NCBI RefSeq assembly: GCF_000518265.1 | Contig: NZ_KI912410.1 | Location: 972,774 to 1,036,773 of the forward strand | DNA: 64,000 bases | Direction of reading: 5' to 3' | Source of the DNA: Actinomadura oligospora ATCC 43269 | Lineage (GTDB): Bacteria > Actinomycetota > Actinomycetes > Streptosporangiales > Streptosporangiaceae | Part shown: positions 17,300-26,350 of the stretch, one piece after another | Layout of the letters: every line of letters starts with the position of its first letter | Position numbering within the stretch: position 1 is the first letter of the stretch | The notes under the pieces: model-generated | Told to the model about the DNA's origin: nothing | The model's input: the letters and a program-made list of their open reading frames with translations, nothing else | Database searches by the model: none | Made by a program: the position numbers and the translations under genes

Positions 17300-17665
17300 T
17301 CACTCCGAGGCCGCGCCGGCGGCGTCGCGCAGCCGGCGCAGCTCGGCGGCGGTCTTCGCGACGTCGTAGTCGCCCTCGACGCCCTCGACGAGGAACAGGT
17401 CGCCGGGGATGTGGTCGGCGCGCAACCCCTTGATCTCGGCGTACGGCTCCGAGGCGTACCAGGCCCGCGCGCCGTCCGCGTCCGGGAAGCCGAGGATCAC
17501 CACGACACCGGGGAACTCGCCCTCCTTGACGTCCGGGACGGCCCCGTGGACGAGGAACCTCCCGCCGAACGGGTCCATGGTCGCCTGGATGCGCTCCATG
17601 TATTCGAGCGCGTCGTCGTGGATCCGCGGCTCGGGGTACATGCGGGCGATGGCGTAGGACGGCAT
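17300..17665 (-). CDS. DUF1330 family protein
   Basis: The 121-residue protein has the DUF1330 pattern of a dimeric alpha-beta barrel: MPSYAIARMYPEP, FGGRFLVHGAVPD, GVVVILGFPDADGARAWYAS and a helix with DVAKTAAELRRLR. Members are small stress or metabolism proteins of uncertain function. It converges on the FmdB gene with only 22 bp between stops. Confidence 0.8.
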   Translation of the reverse strand: MPSYAIARMYPEPRIHDDALEYMERIQATMDPFGGRFLVHGAVPDVKEGEFPGVVVILGFPDADGARAWYASEPYAEIKGLRADHIPGDLFLVEGVEGDYDVAKTAAELRRLRDAAGAASE

Positions 17666-17794
17666 GGCGGGCTCCTCTGATCCTTCCGGACGCCCGGTGC
17701 GTCCGGTTGATGATCTTTAGTCTGGCCCGAGACCCCGGGGGCAGGCGATGACGTCGGAGGTCATGCCGCCGCCTACCCCCGAGGGAAGCCCGGC

Positions 17795-20700
17795 TCAACG
17801 CAGCCGGTAGGCGGAGGTGATCTCCTGCCGGACGGACCCGCCGCCCGAGTCTCGCGCGGTCACGCGCAGGGACAGGCCGCCGCCCGCGCCCGGCTTCGGC
17901 AGCGCGGCGGAGAACCTGCCGCCGCCGAGCGCGCGCACCTGCGCCGCGCGCCACGTCCCGCCGCCGTCCACGGACGTCTCGACCGTCATCCCGGCGATCG
18001 TCGCGTCCGCCGAGCCCGCGACCCGGGCGACGGTGAACGTCGCGGGCGCGCCGGTCGGCTGGTTCCGCAGGTCGAGGCCGAGGTCGTAGTCGACGACGAG
18101 CAGCGGCAGCCGCACCGAGGACGGCCCGGACGGGGCGTCCGACGTGAACGTCCAGGTGGTGGACGTCTTCGGCGACACCGAGAGCACCGAGGACGCGTCG
18201 GTGTCGTAGCGCAGCGTGAACACGGCGGGCCGCGCCGGGACGGAGAAGTCCGCCGCGCCCGACGAGGCGCGGCCGATGACGCGCGTCCCCTCACTGAGCG
18301 TCAGGGTGTGCTGCAGCGCCTCGACGTCGCCGCAGTCGAAGCCGTCCGGGCGGACCTGGAGGTCGACGAGGTGGACGTGCACGTTCCCGCTCGTCCGGAC
18401 GGACGGCGTCGGGGTGCAGAAGCTCGGGGAGGGCAGGGTCCCCGAGTACGGTCCGGGGCGGAAGGGCTGGCGGCCCCACGTCTCGGTGGTCCGTGAGCCG
18501 GGCTTCGGCTCGGTGAAGGGGAGCTCGTCGATCCACCGGCCGTCGGCGACGGTCTGCGGAGCCGCCTCGTGCGTCCAGAACAGGCCGCCGCCCGCCGACA
18601 CGTAGTCGGTCCGGGTCGTGCCCGCCGGGACGGTGGAATCGGCCTGGAACCCGGCCGCGAGGCCCGTGTCCAGCGTCATCCCGTACCGGGTCTCGCGGAT
18701 CGGCTTGGAGATGTCGCCGTCCACGGCCGCGAACCGCTGGTCGAACCGGGCCATCGTGGCGATCTCGGCCGGGGTGACCACGTGCGACGCGTCGGCGGGC
18801 ACCCCGCCGGGACGCGTGTAGAACAGGTCGAACACCGTCCCCGGCGCGGTCAGCCGGAACGCGGTGGTCGTGCTGAGGGAACCCGTCGAGACGTTTCCCG
18901 GCATCGGCTGGACCAGCACCTCGTCGGACGTTCCGGACGCGTACCCGGTCTCGCCGAGGAGACCCTGCCGGAAGGACTGGAGGAGCGTGAGTGCTCTCAT
19001 CGCCGTCTCCGTCCCGACCCCCTGGACGGACGCGTCGAACGGTTTGGCCGCCGCGCCGTCGAGCGTCACCGTGAGGTCCTTGTCCATGGTGATCTCCGGA
19101 GCACCGACCAGCGCCAGCCGCGTGGAGTTGTCCGTCCTGAAGTCCCACACCTTGCCGAGGACGCTGTACCGGCCGTCCGGCACGCGGATCCTGCCGCTGT
19201 CGTCGGCCGGGACGTCCATGCCCGTCGCGAACCGGGCGACGTCGTCGAGGTTCACGACCGACGCCGAAGCCGCGTAGCCGTCACCGGCCGTGCCCGGGAT
19301 CGGCTTGCCGACGAGGGTCAGCGTGTGGCTGGGCGGTTCGACGGAGAACGTGACGGGCGTGCGCGCGGTGTGCCCACCCCCGCTCGCGACGACCTCGGCC
19401 GAGTACAGGCCCGGACGGGCCACGCGGACGCTCAGCTCCGCGGTCGCGGTGCCCCCGGCGGGGACGTCGACCCGCGTCGCCGACAGGGTCGCGGCGTCCG
19501 CGACGGTGTGCCCCTCACGGTCGGTGACCTTGACGGACAGGTCCGCCGGCACCGCCCCGGACGGCGCGTCCCAGACCAGCTTGGTCCGGAGCGCCGGGTG
19601 GTCGGGGAACGAGGAGGTGCCGAGGTGCGGGACGGCCTGCCGCGACAGGAGCGGCGAGGTCACCGCGGCGGCCGCGTCGAGCCGTCCGGCCCCGAGCTCG
19701 AAGGCGTCGCCGCCCGTCGCCGGGGCGGCCGAGCCGACGAGCGCCGCCTTGATCCGGTCCGGCGCCCAGTCCGGGTGCCGCTGCGCGACCAGCGCGGCGG
19801 CGCCCGCGACGTGCGGGGTGGCCATGGACGTTCCGGACAGTTCCGTGTACCGGGCGGAGATGATCCTGCCCCGGGACGTCCCGGCGGCACGGGCGGCGAC
19901 GATGTCCACGCCCGGCGCGACGATCTCGGGCTTGGCGGCGGTCCGTCCCTGGCGGGGGCCCCGGCTGGAGAAGCCCGCGAGCCGGTCCGCGCCGTCGACC
20001 GCGCCGACGGTGAGTGCGCTGTCGGCCGCCCCCGGCGACTCGACCGAGCCGGTCGCGCCGCCGTTGCCCGCGGCGATCACGAAGAGCGTGCCGTGGGCCC
20101 TGGTGAGCTTGTCGACCGCCTCCGAGAGAGGGTCGGCTCCGTCGGAGGAGTCGCCGCCGAGGCTCATGTTCACGATCTTCGCCCGGGCGGCGGCCCACTC
20201 CATGCCCGCGATGAGCTGCGACTCCGAGGCGCGGCCCTCGTCGTCGAGCACCTTGCCGACCAGCAGCGACGCGTCCGGGGCGACGCCCTTGCGGGCCCCG
20301 TCCGCCGCCGTGCCGTCGCCCGCGAGGATCGACGCGACGTGCGTCCCGTGCCCGTACCGGTCGACGCCGTCGGCGGACGAGGAGAAGTTGGCCGTCTCGG
20401 CGACCCGGCCCTTGAGGTCGGGATGCGTGGCGTCCACGCCGCTGTCCAGCACGGCCACCTTCACGCCGCGTCCGGTCGCCCCGGCCTGCCACGCGGCGGG
20501 CGCGCCGACCTGGGTGAGGTTGGGGTCGAGCGACTCCGCGCCCGGGGTCGCCGGCCTCGTGCTCGTCGGCCTCGGCGAGGCCGTCCTGGTGGGCCTGGGC
20601 TTCGCGGTGGACGCCGACGACGCCCGGATCGTCCGGTCCAGCCAGACGTGGGACGCGCCGGACGGCGCCGCCGCGAGGGCCGTGCCGAGCCGCACCGACC

Positions 20701-21187
20701 TGGACCGGGGCTGCCGGACGGCCACCGCGCCGATGCTGACGAGCCGCCGCCCTTGGGGCAGCGCCGCCGCCACCGACCGGCCCGGACCCTGGACGATCAG
20801 TGGGAGGTCCCGGCTGCGCGCGTCGTCGTAGCCGTTCTGGATCAGGGTCGTGACGTCGAACAGCGCGGGGTCGATCACGCGTCCGCGCAGGCGGGCCATG
20901 TCGGCGGGCAGCACGACGACGTGCCCGTCCGGCCGCACCGAGGTGCTGAAGAGCTTGTTGCGGCGGTCCGCGCCGGGCCGCACGCCGACGATCGGGATGG
21001 CACCCTTCCGCGTCCGGATGGTCACCACGTCCCCGGTGAACAGGGTGACCTTCCAGGACTTCCCGACGGGCAGCGGTTGCCTGGGCGCGGGGCGCGCCGC
21101 CGCGTCCGCGCCGCCGGGAAGCGCGAGCGAGGTGGCGAGGACGGCCGCGCCGCCGAGGGCCGCCACCCCGGATCTGATGGGTCGCAA
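17795..21187 (-). CDS. Large secreted subtilisin-like serine protease (S8)
   Basis: A TTG start at 21187 behind AAAGGA gives 1130 residues with a signal peptide (LRPIRSGVAALGG, hydrophobic core, ADAA). A propeptide with WKVTLFTGDVVTIRT and a threonine-rich linker follow. The catalytic domain has Asp in VAVLDSGVDATHPDL, His in YGHGTHVASILAG, the oxyanion Asn in VIAAGNGG and Ser in LSGTSMATPHVAGAA. About 600 C-terminal residues are beta-rich, typical of the 1,100-1,250-residue streptomycete subtilases. An ATG at 21262 would precede the signal peptide by 25 unsuitable residues. It is presumably extracellular or wall-associated. Confidence 0.92.
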   Translation of the reverse strand: MRPIRSGVAALGGAAVLATSLALPGGADAAARPAPRQPLPVGKSWKVTLFTGDVVTIRTRKGAIPIVGVRPGADRRNKLFSTSVRPDGHVVVLPADMARLRGRVIDPALFDVTTLIQNGYDDARSRDLPLIVQGPGRSVAAALPQGRRLVSIGAVAVRQPRSRSVRLGTALAAAPSGASHVWLDRTIRASSASTAKPRPTRTASPRPTSTRPATPGAESLDPNLTQVGAPAAWQAGATGRGVKVAVLDSGVDATHPDLKGRVAETANFSSSADGVDRYGHGTHVASILAGDGTAADGARKGVAPDASLLVGKVLDDEGRASESQLIAGMEWAAARAKIVNMSLGGDSSDGADPLSEAVDKLTRAHGTLFVIAAGNGGATGSVESPGAADSALTVGAVDGADRLAGFSSRGPRQGRTAAKPEIVAPGVDIVAARAAGTSRGRIISARYTELSGTSMATPHVAGAAALVAQRHPDWAPDRIKAALVGSAAPATGGDAFELGAGRLDAAAAVTSPLLSRQAVPHLGTSSFPDHPALRTKLVWDAPSGAVPADLSVKVTDREGHTVADAATLSATRVDVPAGGTATAELSVRVARPGLYSAEVVASGGGHTARTPVTFSVEPPSHTLTLVGKPIPGTAGDGYAASASVVNLDDVARFATGMDVPADDSGRIRVPDGRYSVLGKVWDFRTDNSTRLALVGAPEITMDKDLTVTLDGAAAKPFDASVQGVGTETAMRALTLLQSFRQGLLGETGYASGTSDEVLVQPMPGNVSTGSLSTTTAFRLTAPGTVFDLFYTRPGGVPADASHVVTPAEIATMARFDQRFAAVDGDISKPIRETRYGMTLDTGLAAGFQADSTVPAGTTRTDYVSAGGGLFWTHEAAPQTVADGRWIDELPFTEPKPGSRTTETWGRQPFRPGPYSGTLPSPSFCTPTPSVRTSGNVHVHLVDLQVRPDGFDCGDVEALQHTLTLSEGTRVIGRASSGAADFSVPARPAVFTLRYDTDASSVLSVSPKTSTTWTFTSDAPSGPSSVRLPLLVVDYDLGLDLRNQPTGAPATFTVARVAGSADATIAGMTVETSVDGGGTWRAAQVRALGGGRFSAALPKPGAGGGLSLRVTARDSGGGSVRQEITSAYRLR

Positions 21188-21296
21188 GGAGAGTCCTTTC
21201 GGTTGATCTCTCCTGTATTGACCCGAGGGCCCGATCGCTTTCACGCGTCCCGCCCGGCACACGGAACGCTCATCCGCGCAACGGCCCCGGCACGCG

Positions 21297-21333
21297 GAAC
21301 GCCCGTCCGGACGGGGCGTCCGGACGGGCGTTC
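21297..21333 (-). terminator. Terminator downstream of ilvD
   Basis: A perfect 16-bp stem (GAACGCCCGTCCGGAC at 21297-21312 and its complement at 21318-21333) has a 5-nt loop. It lies between the ilvD stop and the protease start on the same strand, so it separates their transcription. Confidence 0.8.
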
Positions 21334-21345
21334 AGGTGGAACGGA

Positions 21346-21403
21346 TCAGCGGGCGGAGGACCCTCTCAACGCGGTCAGCGGGCGGAGGGGCCTCTCGGTG
21401 CGG
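21346..21403. repeat. Two 29-bp tandem copies of the ilvD 3' end
   Basis: Units at 21346-21374 and 21375-21403 both begin TCAGCGGGCGGAGG. The adjoining ilvD terminus starting at 21404 begins TCAGCGGGCGAGG. On the minus strand each copy therefore ends in the ilvD-like stop TGA. The copies lie outside the gene. Confidence 0.75.
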
Positions 21404-23257
21404 TCAGCGGGCGAGGAGGCTCACGTCGCGGGCCGCGCCGGTGGACGCGGACGTCGCCATGGCCGCGTACGCCTGCAGCGCCGCGCTGACCTTGCGGTCG
21501 CGGTCGCGCGGACGGTAGCCGCCCAGCTCCTCCAGCAGCTTGGCGCGGCGCGCCTCCAGCTCCTCCTCGGGGACGTCCAGCTCCAGCACCCGGTTCGGGA
21601 TGTCGATGACGATCCGGTCGCCGTCCCGGACGAGGGCGATCACGCCGCCCGCCGCCGCCTCCGGCGAGGCGTGCCCGATCGACAGCCCGGACGTGCCGCC
21701 GGAGAAGCGGCCGTCGGTGATCAGCGCGCAGGACTTGCCGAGGCCCCGGCCCTTGAGGAAGGACGTCGGGTAGAGCATCTCCTGCATGCCCGGCCCGCCG
21801 CGCGGCCCCTCGTAGCGGATGACGACGACGTCGCCCTCCTTGATCTTCCCGCCGAGGATGCCCTCGACCGCCGCGTCCTGGGACTCGAAGACGACGGCCG
21901 GGCCGGTGAAGGTCCACAGCTCCTCGTCGACGCCCGCGGTCTTGACGATCGCGCCGTCCTCGGCGATGTTGCCGCGCAGGACGGCCAGGCCGCCGTCGGC
22001 GGTGTAGGCGTGCTCGACGTCGCGGATGCAGCCCTCCGCGCGGTCGAGGTCGAGCTCGTCCCAGCGCGCGGACTGGCTGAACGCCGAGGTCGTGCGGACG
22101 CCGCCGGGCGCGGCGTGGAACATCTCGACGGCCTCGGGCAGCACGTCCGGGGAGCGGACGTCCCACTTGGCGAGGTGCTCGGTCAACGACGCCGAGTGGA
22201 CGGAGGCGACGGACCGGTGCAGCAGCCCGGCCCGGTCGAGCTCGCCGAGCAGCGCCGGGATGCCGCCCGCGCGGTGGCAGTCCTCGACGTGGTACTTACC
22301 GGTCGCGGGGGCCAGCTTGCAGACGCACGGGACGCGCCGGGACAGCTCGTCGATCTCCTTCAGCCCGAAGTCGACGTGCCCCTCGACCGCGGCGGCGAGC
22401 AGGTGCAGGATCGTGTTCGTCGAGCCGCCCATCGCGATGTCGAGGACCATGGCGTTCTCGAACGCCTCCTTGGTCGCGATGTTCAGCGGCAGGACGGACG
22501 CGTCGTCCCCGTCGTAGAAGCGCTTGGCGATCTCCACGACCGTCCGGCCCGCGTCCTCGTACAGGCGGCGGCGCGCGGTGTGGGTGGCGAGGACGGTGCC
22601 GTTGCCGGGCAGGGCCAGGCCGATCGCCTCGGTGAGGCAGTTCATCGAGTTGGCGGTGAACATGCCCGAGCAGGACCCGCAGGTCGGGCAGGCGTTCTCC
22701 TCCATCTCGGCGAGCGTGGCGTCGCTGACCGCCTCGTTCGCCGCGGCGATCATGGGGTCGATCAGGTCGAGCTTGTGGCCGCCGGACACGCCCGCGACGG
22801 GCTTGCCGGCCTCCATCGGGCCGCCGGACACGAACACGGTCGGGATGTTCAGCCGCAGCGCGGCCAGCAGCATGCCCGGCGTGATCTTGTCGCAGTTGGA
22901 GACGCAGATGAGCGCGTCCGCGCGGTGCGCCTCGACCATGTACTCGACCGCGTCGGCGATCAGCTCGCGGGACGGCAGCGAGTACAGCATCCCGTCGTGG
23001 CCCATGGCGATGCCGTCGTCCACGGCGATCGTGTTGAACTCGCGCGGCACGCCGCCCGCCTCGCGGACGGCCCCGGCGACCACGTCGCCGACCTCGCGCA
23101 GGTGGACGTGCCCGGGGACGAACTGGGTGAAGCTGTTGGCCACGGCGACGATCGGCTTGCCGAAGTCCTCGCGCTGTACGCCGCTGGCCCGCATGAGGGC
23201 GCGGGCGCCCGCCATGTTCCTGCCGTGGGTGACCGTACGTGACCTGAGCGGTGGCAT
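21404..23257 (-). CDS. ilvD: Dihydroxy-acid dehydratase
   Basis: The 617-residue enzyme dehydrates 2,3-dihydroxyisovalerate and its C6 homologue, the third common step of Val/Ile/Leu synthesis. The N-terminus LRSRTVTHGRNMAGARALM aligns with family members. Fe-S ligand motifs are SNCDKITPGM (first Cys) and CPTCGSCSGMFTANSMNC (further Cys), with EAIGLALPGNGT next. The ATG at 23257 follows GGAGAAGG at good spacing; a TTG five codons earlier overlaps that site. It is a solitary gene, away from ilvBNC. Confidence 0.96.
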   Translation of the reverse strand: MPPLRSRTVTHGRNMAGARALMRASGVQREDFGKPIVAVANSFTQFVPGHVHLREVGDVVAGAVREAGGVPREFNTIAVDDGIAMGHDGMLYSLPSRELIADAVEYMVEAHRADALICVSNCDKITPGMLLAALRLNIPTVFVSGGPMEAGKPVAGVSGGHKLDLIDPMIAAANEAVSDATLAEMEENACPTCGSCSGMFTANSMNCLTEAIGLALPGNGTVLATHTARRRLYEDAGRTVVEIAKRFYDGDDASVLPLNIATKEAFENAMVLDIAMGGSTNTILHLLAAAVEGHVDFGLKEIDELSRRVPCVCKLAPATGKYHVEDCHRAGGIPALLGELDRAGLLHRSVASVHSASLTEHLAKWDVRSPDVLPEAVEMFHAAPGGVRTTSAFSQSARWDELDLDRAEGCIRDVEHAYTADGGLAVLRGNIAEDGAIVKTAGVDEELWTFTGPAVVFESQDAAVEGILGGKIKEGDVVVIRYEGPRGGPGMQEMLYPTSFLKGRGLGKSCALITDGRFSGGTSGLSIGHASPEAAAGGVIALVRDGDRIVIDIPNRVLELDVPEEELEARRAKLLEELGGYRPRDRDRKVSAALQAYAAMATSASTGAARDVSLLAR

Positions 23258-23856
23258 CGGGACCTTCTCCAACCGTGACGAGCGTGGACGCGAGCAGCGT
23301 TTCGGGCAAGCGGCGTTTCGGCGAGCGGGGACCTCGTCCGCGGCGGGTGGGGCGGGCGCGGGCCGGGCTCGGGCCGCAGCGGGCGGGTCGCGCGGCGCTG
23401 CCGCCGGTCGGCGCGGGGCCGGGTCTGCCCGATCCGTTCGGGGTGCGGGGTCGGGCGTCCCGGACGCGTCGGACGGGCCGCCGCGCGCGGACGCCGGTCC
23501 GCGGAACGGGTCGGCCGGCCGGTGTCGTTCGATCGTACCAACGCCCTGCGTGTGCCCTGCCTGAGCGTCCCGGACGGCGCTGGGGAAGGCGCGCGGCCGG
23601 GGCGCGGGAGGCGCGTGGCCGGGGAGGCGGGAGGTGAAGGGGGCGCCTTCCGGGGGCCGGGGAGGGGGCTCCGGGGACGGCCGGGAGCGGGAAGCGGCAC
23701 CCCGGGCGCCAGGGTGCCCCTCCGTGGCGGCCGGCGCGCGTGGCCCGGCGGCCGGGGCTCGTCGTCGAGCCTGGTGGGCGGCCCGGTCCGGCTGGACCGC
23801 CCGGGCGGTGTGTGGTGATCAATAGGGGACCGGCCGGTTGGACCGGTCCGATCGGA
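23258..23856. other. 599-bp GC-rich gap between ilvD and the NERD gene
   Basis: No credible coding region is seen; the open frames are Arg/Gly/Pro-rich artefacts of very high GC. A 7-bp hairpin GGACCGG/CCGGTCC (23827-23833, 23843-23849) sits just past the NERD stop and may terminate it. ilvD's promoter must lie here but no convincing -35/-10 pair was found. Confidence 0.45.
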
Positions 23857-24702
23857 TCAGTCGGAGTCGGGGTACTTGGGCGGCAGCGAGTCCTCGGCCG
23901 CCTGGAAGATGCGCTCCACGTCGGTGACGGTCAGCACGCGCGGCCTGCGGCGCAGGTAGCCCCGCGCCCGGTTCCCGGCGTAGACGTCCACGTCGCGGAC
24001 CCGCATCACCTTCCAGGGGATGGACGGTCCGTAGATCGCCACCGAGCCCTGGACCGGCACCTCGAAGCCGACCTGCCGGCTGATGATCTTGCTGGCCAGG
24101 TCGGCCTCCCACGCGGTCTCGTCCAGCCGGTCCTTCTTGTTGAAGGGCCCGTGGAAGAGCTTGCGGTGGGAGAGCGTGCGCACCGGCAGCCGCTTGTCCC
24201 AGGCCTCGGAGTCGATCGCGTACACCCCGCTCGGGCCGATGACCAGGTGGTCGATCCGCCCGTCGCTGACACCCTCGTCATCGCGGGGGACGGCCCGGGC
24301 GTGCAGCACCCGGTATCCGTTCTTCTCCAGGGACTTCAGCTGCCGTTCGGTCTTGCGCTCGACCGCCGACGCCTTCTGCCACGCCTCGACGCTCGAGGCG
24401 GTGCGGGCGCGGCGGACCACGTCCCCGACCACGACGAGGGCCGCCGCGACGATGCCGAGCAGGAGAGTGGACGCGACCGACACCACGATCAGCACCACCA
24501 GCGCCGCGACGCCGCGCTGGATCCAGGGCCGGACGGCGGGGTCGGCGAGCGTCTCGCCGAACGAGCGGGGGCCGGGGGACTCGTCGACGGGGCCCTCGTC
24601 GGGCCGTTCGGCGACCGTTTCGCCCTCGGGCGGACGTTGTTCTGCGGCCGGGTCGGGCTGGCCGCGGGCCTGCTGGCCGTTGCTCCGTTCCGTGATCGCC
24701 AT
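23857..24702 (-). CDS. Membrane-anchored NERD-domain protein
   Basis: The 281-residue product has an acidic N-terminal 60 residues, one or two transmembrane segments (ALVVLIVVSVASTLLL and following), a coiled stretch (AVERKTERQLKSLEK) and a NERD domain: GRIDHLVIGPSGVYAIDSEA. NERD is a restriction-nuclease-like fold. Here the usual E-x-K after the core strand reads D-S-E, so nuclease activity is doubtful. ATG 24702 has GGAG at 8-nt spacing; ATG 24738 is an alternative. Function is unknown. Confidence 0.75.
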   Translation of the reverse strand: MAITERSNGQQARGQPDPAAEQRPPEGETVAERPDEGPVDESPGPRSFGETLADPAVRPWIQRGVAALVVLIVVSVASTLLLGIVAAALVVVGDVVRRARTASSVEAWQKASAVERKTERQLKSLEKNGYRVLHARAVPRDDEGVSDGRIDHLVIGPSGVYAIDSEAWDKRLPVRTLSHRKLFHGPFNKKDRLDETAWEADLASKIISRQVGFEVPVQGSVAIYGPSIPWKVMRVRDVDVYAGNRARGYLRRRPRVLTVTDVERIFQAAEDSLPPKYPDSD

Positions 24703-24885
24703 AGGTGACGCTCCGTGTTCCTTTCGCGCCGGAATCATGATCCTCCGAGCGCAGAGTAATCAGTTCGCGGGTCCCCGACCAGTCATGTCGGGTTAATACT
24801 TTTGTCGCCGTTTCCGCAGGGTTCACGGACCCGGCGGACGGGTAGGTCCATTCTCCTCCCGGGCCTGCGGCTAGCGTTCGACTCT

Positions 24886-26310
24886 GTGACTCATACCCAC
24901 GACCTCACGGCCGAACAGGCCGCCGCCGCCGTCCGTTCCCGGGACCTCTCGCCCGTCGAGCTGACCCGCCACTACCTCGACCGCGCGGAGCGGTTGAACG
25001 ACCGGGTCGGCGCGTACGTCACGCTCACCCCGGAGCTGGCCCTGGAGCAGGCGCGGGCCGCCGAGAAGGCGGTGGCCTCGGCGGACGACCCGGCCGACCT
25101 GCCGCCGCTGCTGGGCGTCCCGGTCCCGGTGAAGGACCTGAACATGGTCTCCGGCGTCCGGATGACGCTCGGCTCGGCCGCGCACGCCGACCTCACCGGC
25201 TTCGCCGACGACACCGTGGTGGTCCGGCTGAGGGAAGCGGGATCTGTCCATCTGGGCAAGACGAACACCCCCGAATTCGGCCTGCCCTGTTATACGGAAA
25301 ACGACGTCGCGCCCCCGGCGCGGACCCCCTGGGACACCTCCCGCTCGGCGGGCGGCTCGTCCGGCGGGGCCGCCGCGGCGGTCGCGTCCGGCCTGGCCCC
25401 GGTCGCGCAGGGTAGCGACGGCGGCGGCTCGATCCGGATCCCGGCGTCGGCCTGCGGGCTGTTCGGGATCAAGCCGAGCCGGGGGCGGATCTCGCACGGC
25501 CCGATCGTCCCGGACCTGTTCGGCCTGTCCACCAACGGCCCGATCGCCCGGACCGTCCGGGACGCGGCGCTCCTGCTGGACGTCATGGCGGGCCCGCGGC
25601 CGGGCGACATGTTCCACGCCCCGTCCGGGGAGGGCGGCTTCCTGGCGGCCACCGAGCGTCCGCCGGGCCGCCTCCGCATCGCCCGCAGCATCGAGGCGGG
25701 CGTCCCCGGCGTGGAGATCCACCCGGACGTCCAGGCCGCCTACGACGCCGCGTCCGAGCTGCTGGAGGAGCTGGGGCACGAGGTCGTGGACGTCCCGCTC
25801 CTCTGGAACGCCGACCTCGTCCCGCATTTCGAGACGCTGTGGGCCGCGATGGCGTCCCTCACCCCGGTCGCCCCCGACCGTGAGGAGCTGCTCCAGCCCC
25901 TCACCCGCTGGCTGCGGGCCCGTGGCGACGTCACGACCGCGCCGCAGCTGATGATGGCCCACGCGTCCCTGCAGTCCGCGATGCGGACCGTCATCCCCGT
26001 CCTGGACGCGTACGACGCCGTCCTGCACCCGACCCTCGCCCAGCTCCCGGCCCCCCTCGGCCACTTCCACGGCCAGACCCCCGAGGAGAACTTCGAGCGC
26101 CAGAAGCTCTTCACCCCCTTCACCTCCGTCTACAACGTCTCCGGCCAGCCCGCCGTGAACGTCCCCCTCCACTGGACGGACGAGGGACTGCCCGTCGGCG
26201 TCATGCTCGCCGGACGCCTCGGCGGCGAGTCCACGCTCATCTCGCTGTCCGCGCAGCTCGAGGAGGCCCGGCCCTGGGCCCACCGCAAACCGGAGATCTG
26301 GCACGCCTGA
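24886..26310 (+). CDS. Amidase signature family enzyme
   Basis: From GTG 24886 the product is 474 residues. The Ser-cisSer-Lys triad is present: Lys in PVPVKDLNMVSG, cis-Ser in SAGGSSGGAAAA and nucleophile Ser in GSDGGGSIRIPASACG. It hydrolyses amides or could be annotated as a GatA-like protein, but gatB/gatC are not adjacent, so a stand-alone amidase is likelier. TAGCGT at 24872-24877 lies about 8 nt before GTG and no ribosome site is visible, suggesting a leaderless message. An in-frame upstream start at 24802 adds non-homologous residues. Confidence 0.9.
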   Translation: MTHTHDLTAEQAAAAVRSRDLSPVELTRHYLDRAERLNDRVGAYVTLTPELALEQARAAEKAVASADDPADLPPLLGVPVPVKDLNMVSGVRMTLGSAAHADLTGFADDTVVVRLREAGSVHLGKTNTPEFGLPCYTENDVAPPARTPWDTSRSAGGSSGGAAAAVASGLAPVAQGSDGGGSIRIPASACGLFGIKPSRGRISHGPIVPDLFGLSTNGPIARTVRDAALLLDVMAGPRPGDMFHAPSGEGGFLAATERPPGRLRIARSIEAGVPGVEIHPDVQAAYDAASELLEELGHEVVDVPLLWNADLVPHFETLWAAMASLTPVAPDREELLQPLTRWLRARGDVTTAPQLMMAHASLQSAMRTVIPVLDAYDAVLHPTLAQLPAPLGHFHGQTPEENFERQKLFTPFTSVYNVSGQPAVNVPLHWTDEGLPVGVMLAGRLGGESTLISLSAQLEEARPWAHRKPEIWHA

Positions 26311-26317
26311 CACTTGT

Positions 26318-26342
26318 CATGCCCCCGCCCCGCGGGGGCATG
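26318..26342 (+). terminator. Hairpin between amidase and malQ
   Basis: A perfect 11-bp stem CATGCCCCCGC (26318-26328) pairs with 26332-26342 around a CCC loop. It lies 8 bp after the amidase stop and 8 bp before the malQ GTG. It could terminate the amidase mRNA or attenuate entry into malQ. Confidence 0.65.
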
Positions 26343-26350
26343 GTGCAGGC

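Noticed and set aside
18569..23242. 1557-codon open frame across the subtilase and ilvD on the plus strand
   Set aside because: It is a by-product of very high GC third positions; the minus-strand products match known families end to end.
23251..23825. Possible small genes in the ilvD-NERD gap
   Set aside because: Frames are Arg/Gly/Pro runs without ribosome sites or recognisable domains.
24886..26310. GatA subunit of the tRNA amidotransferase
   Set aside because: gatC and gatB are not adjacent, which in actinobacteria they normally would be; generic amidase kept.
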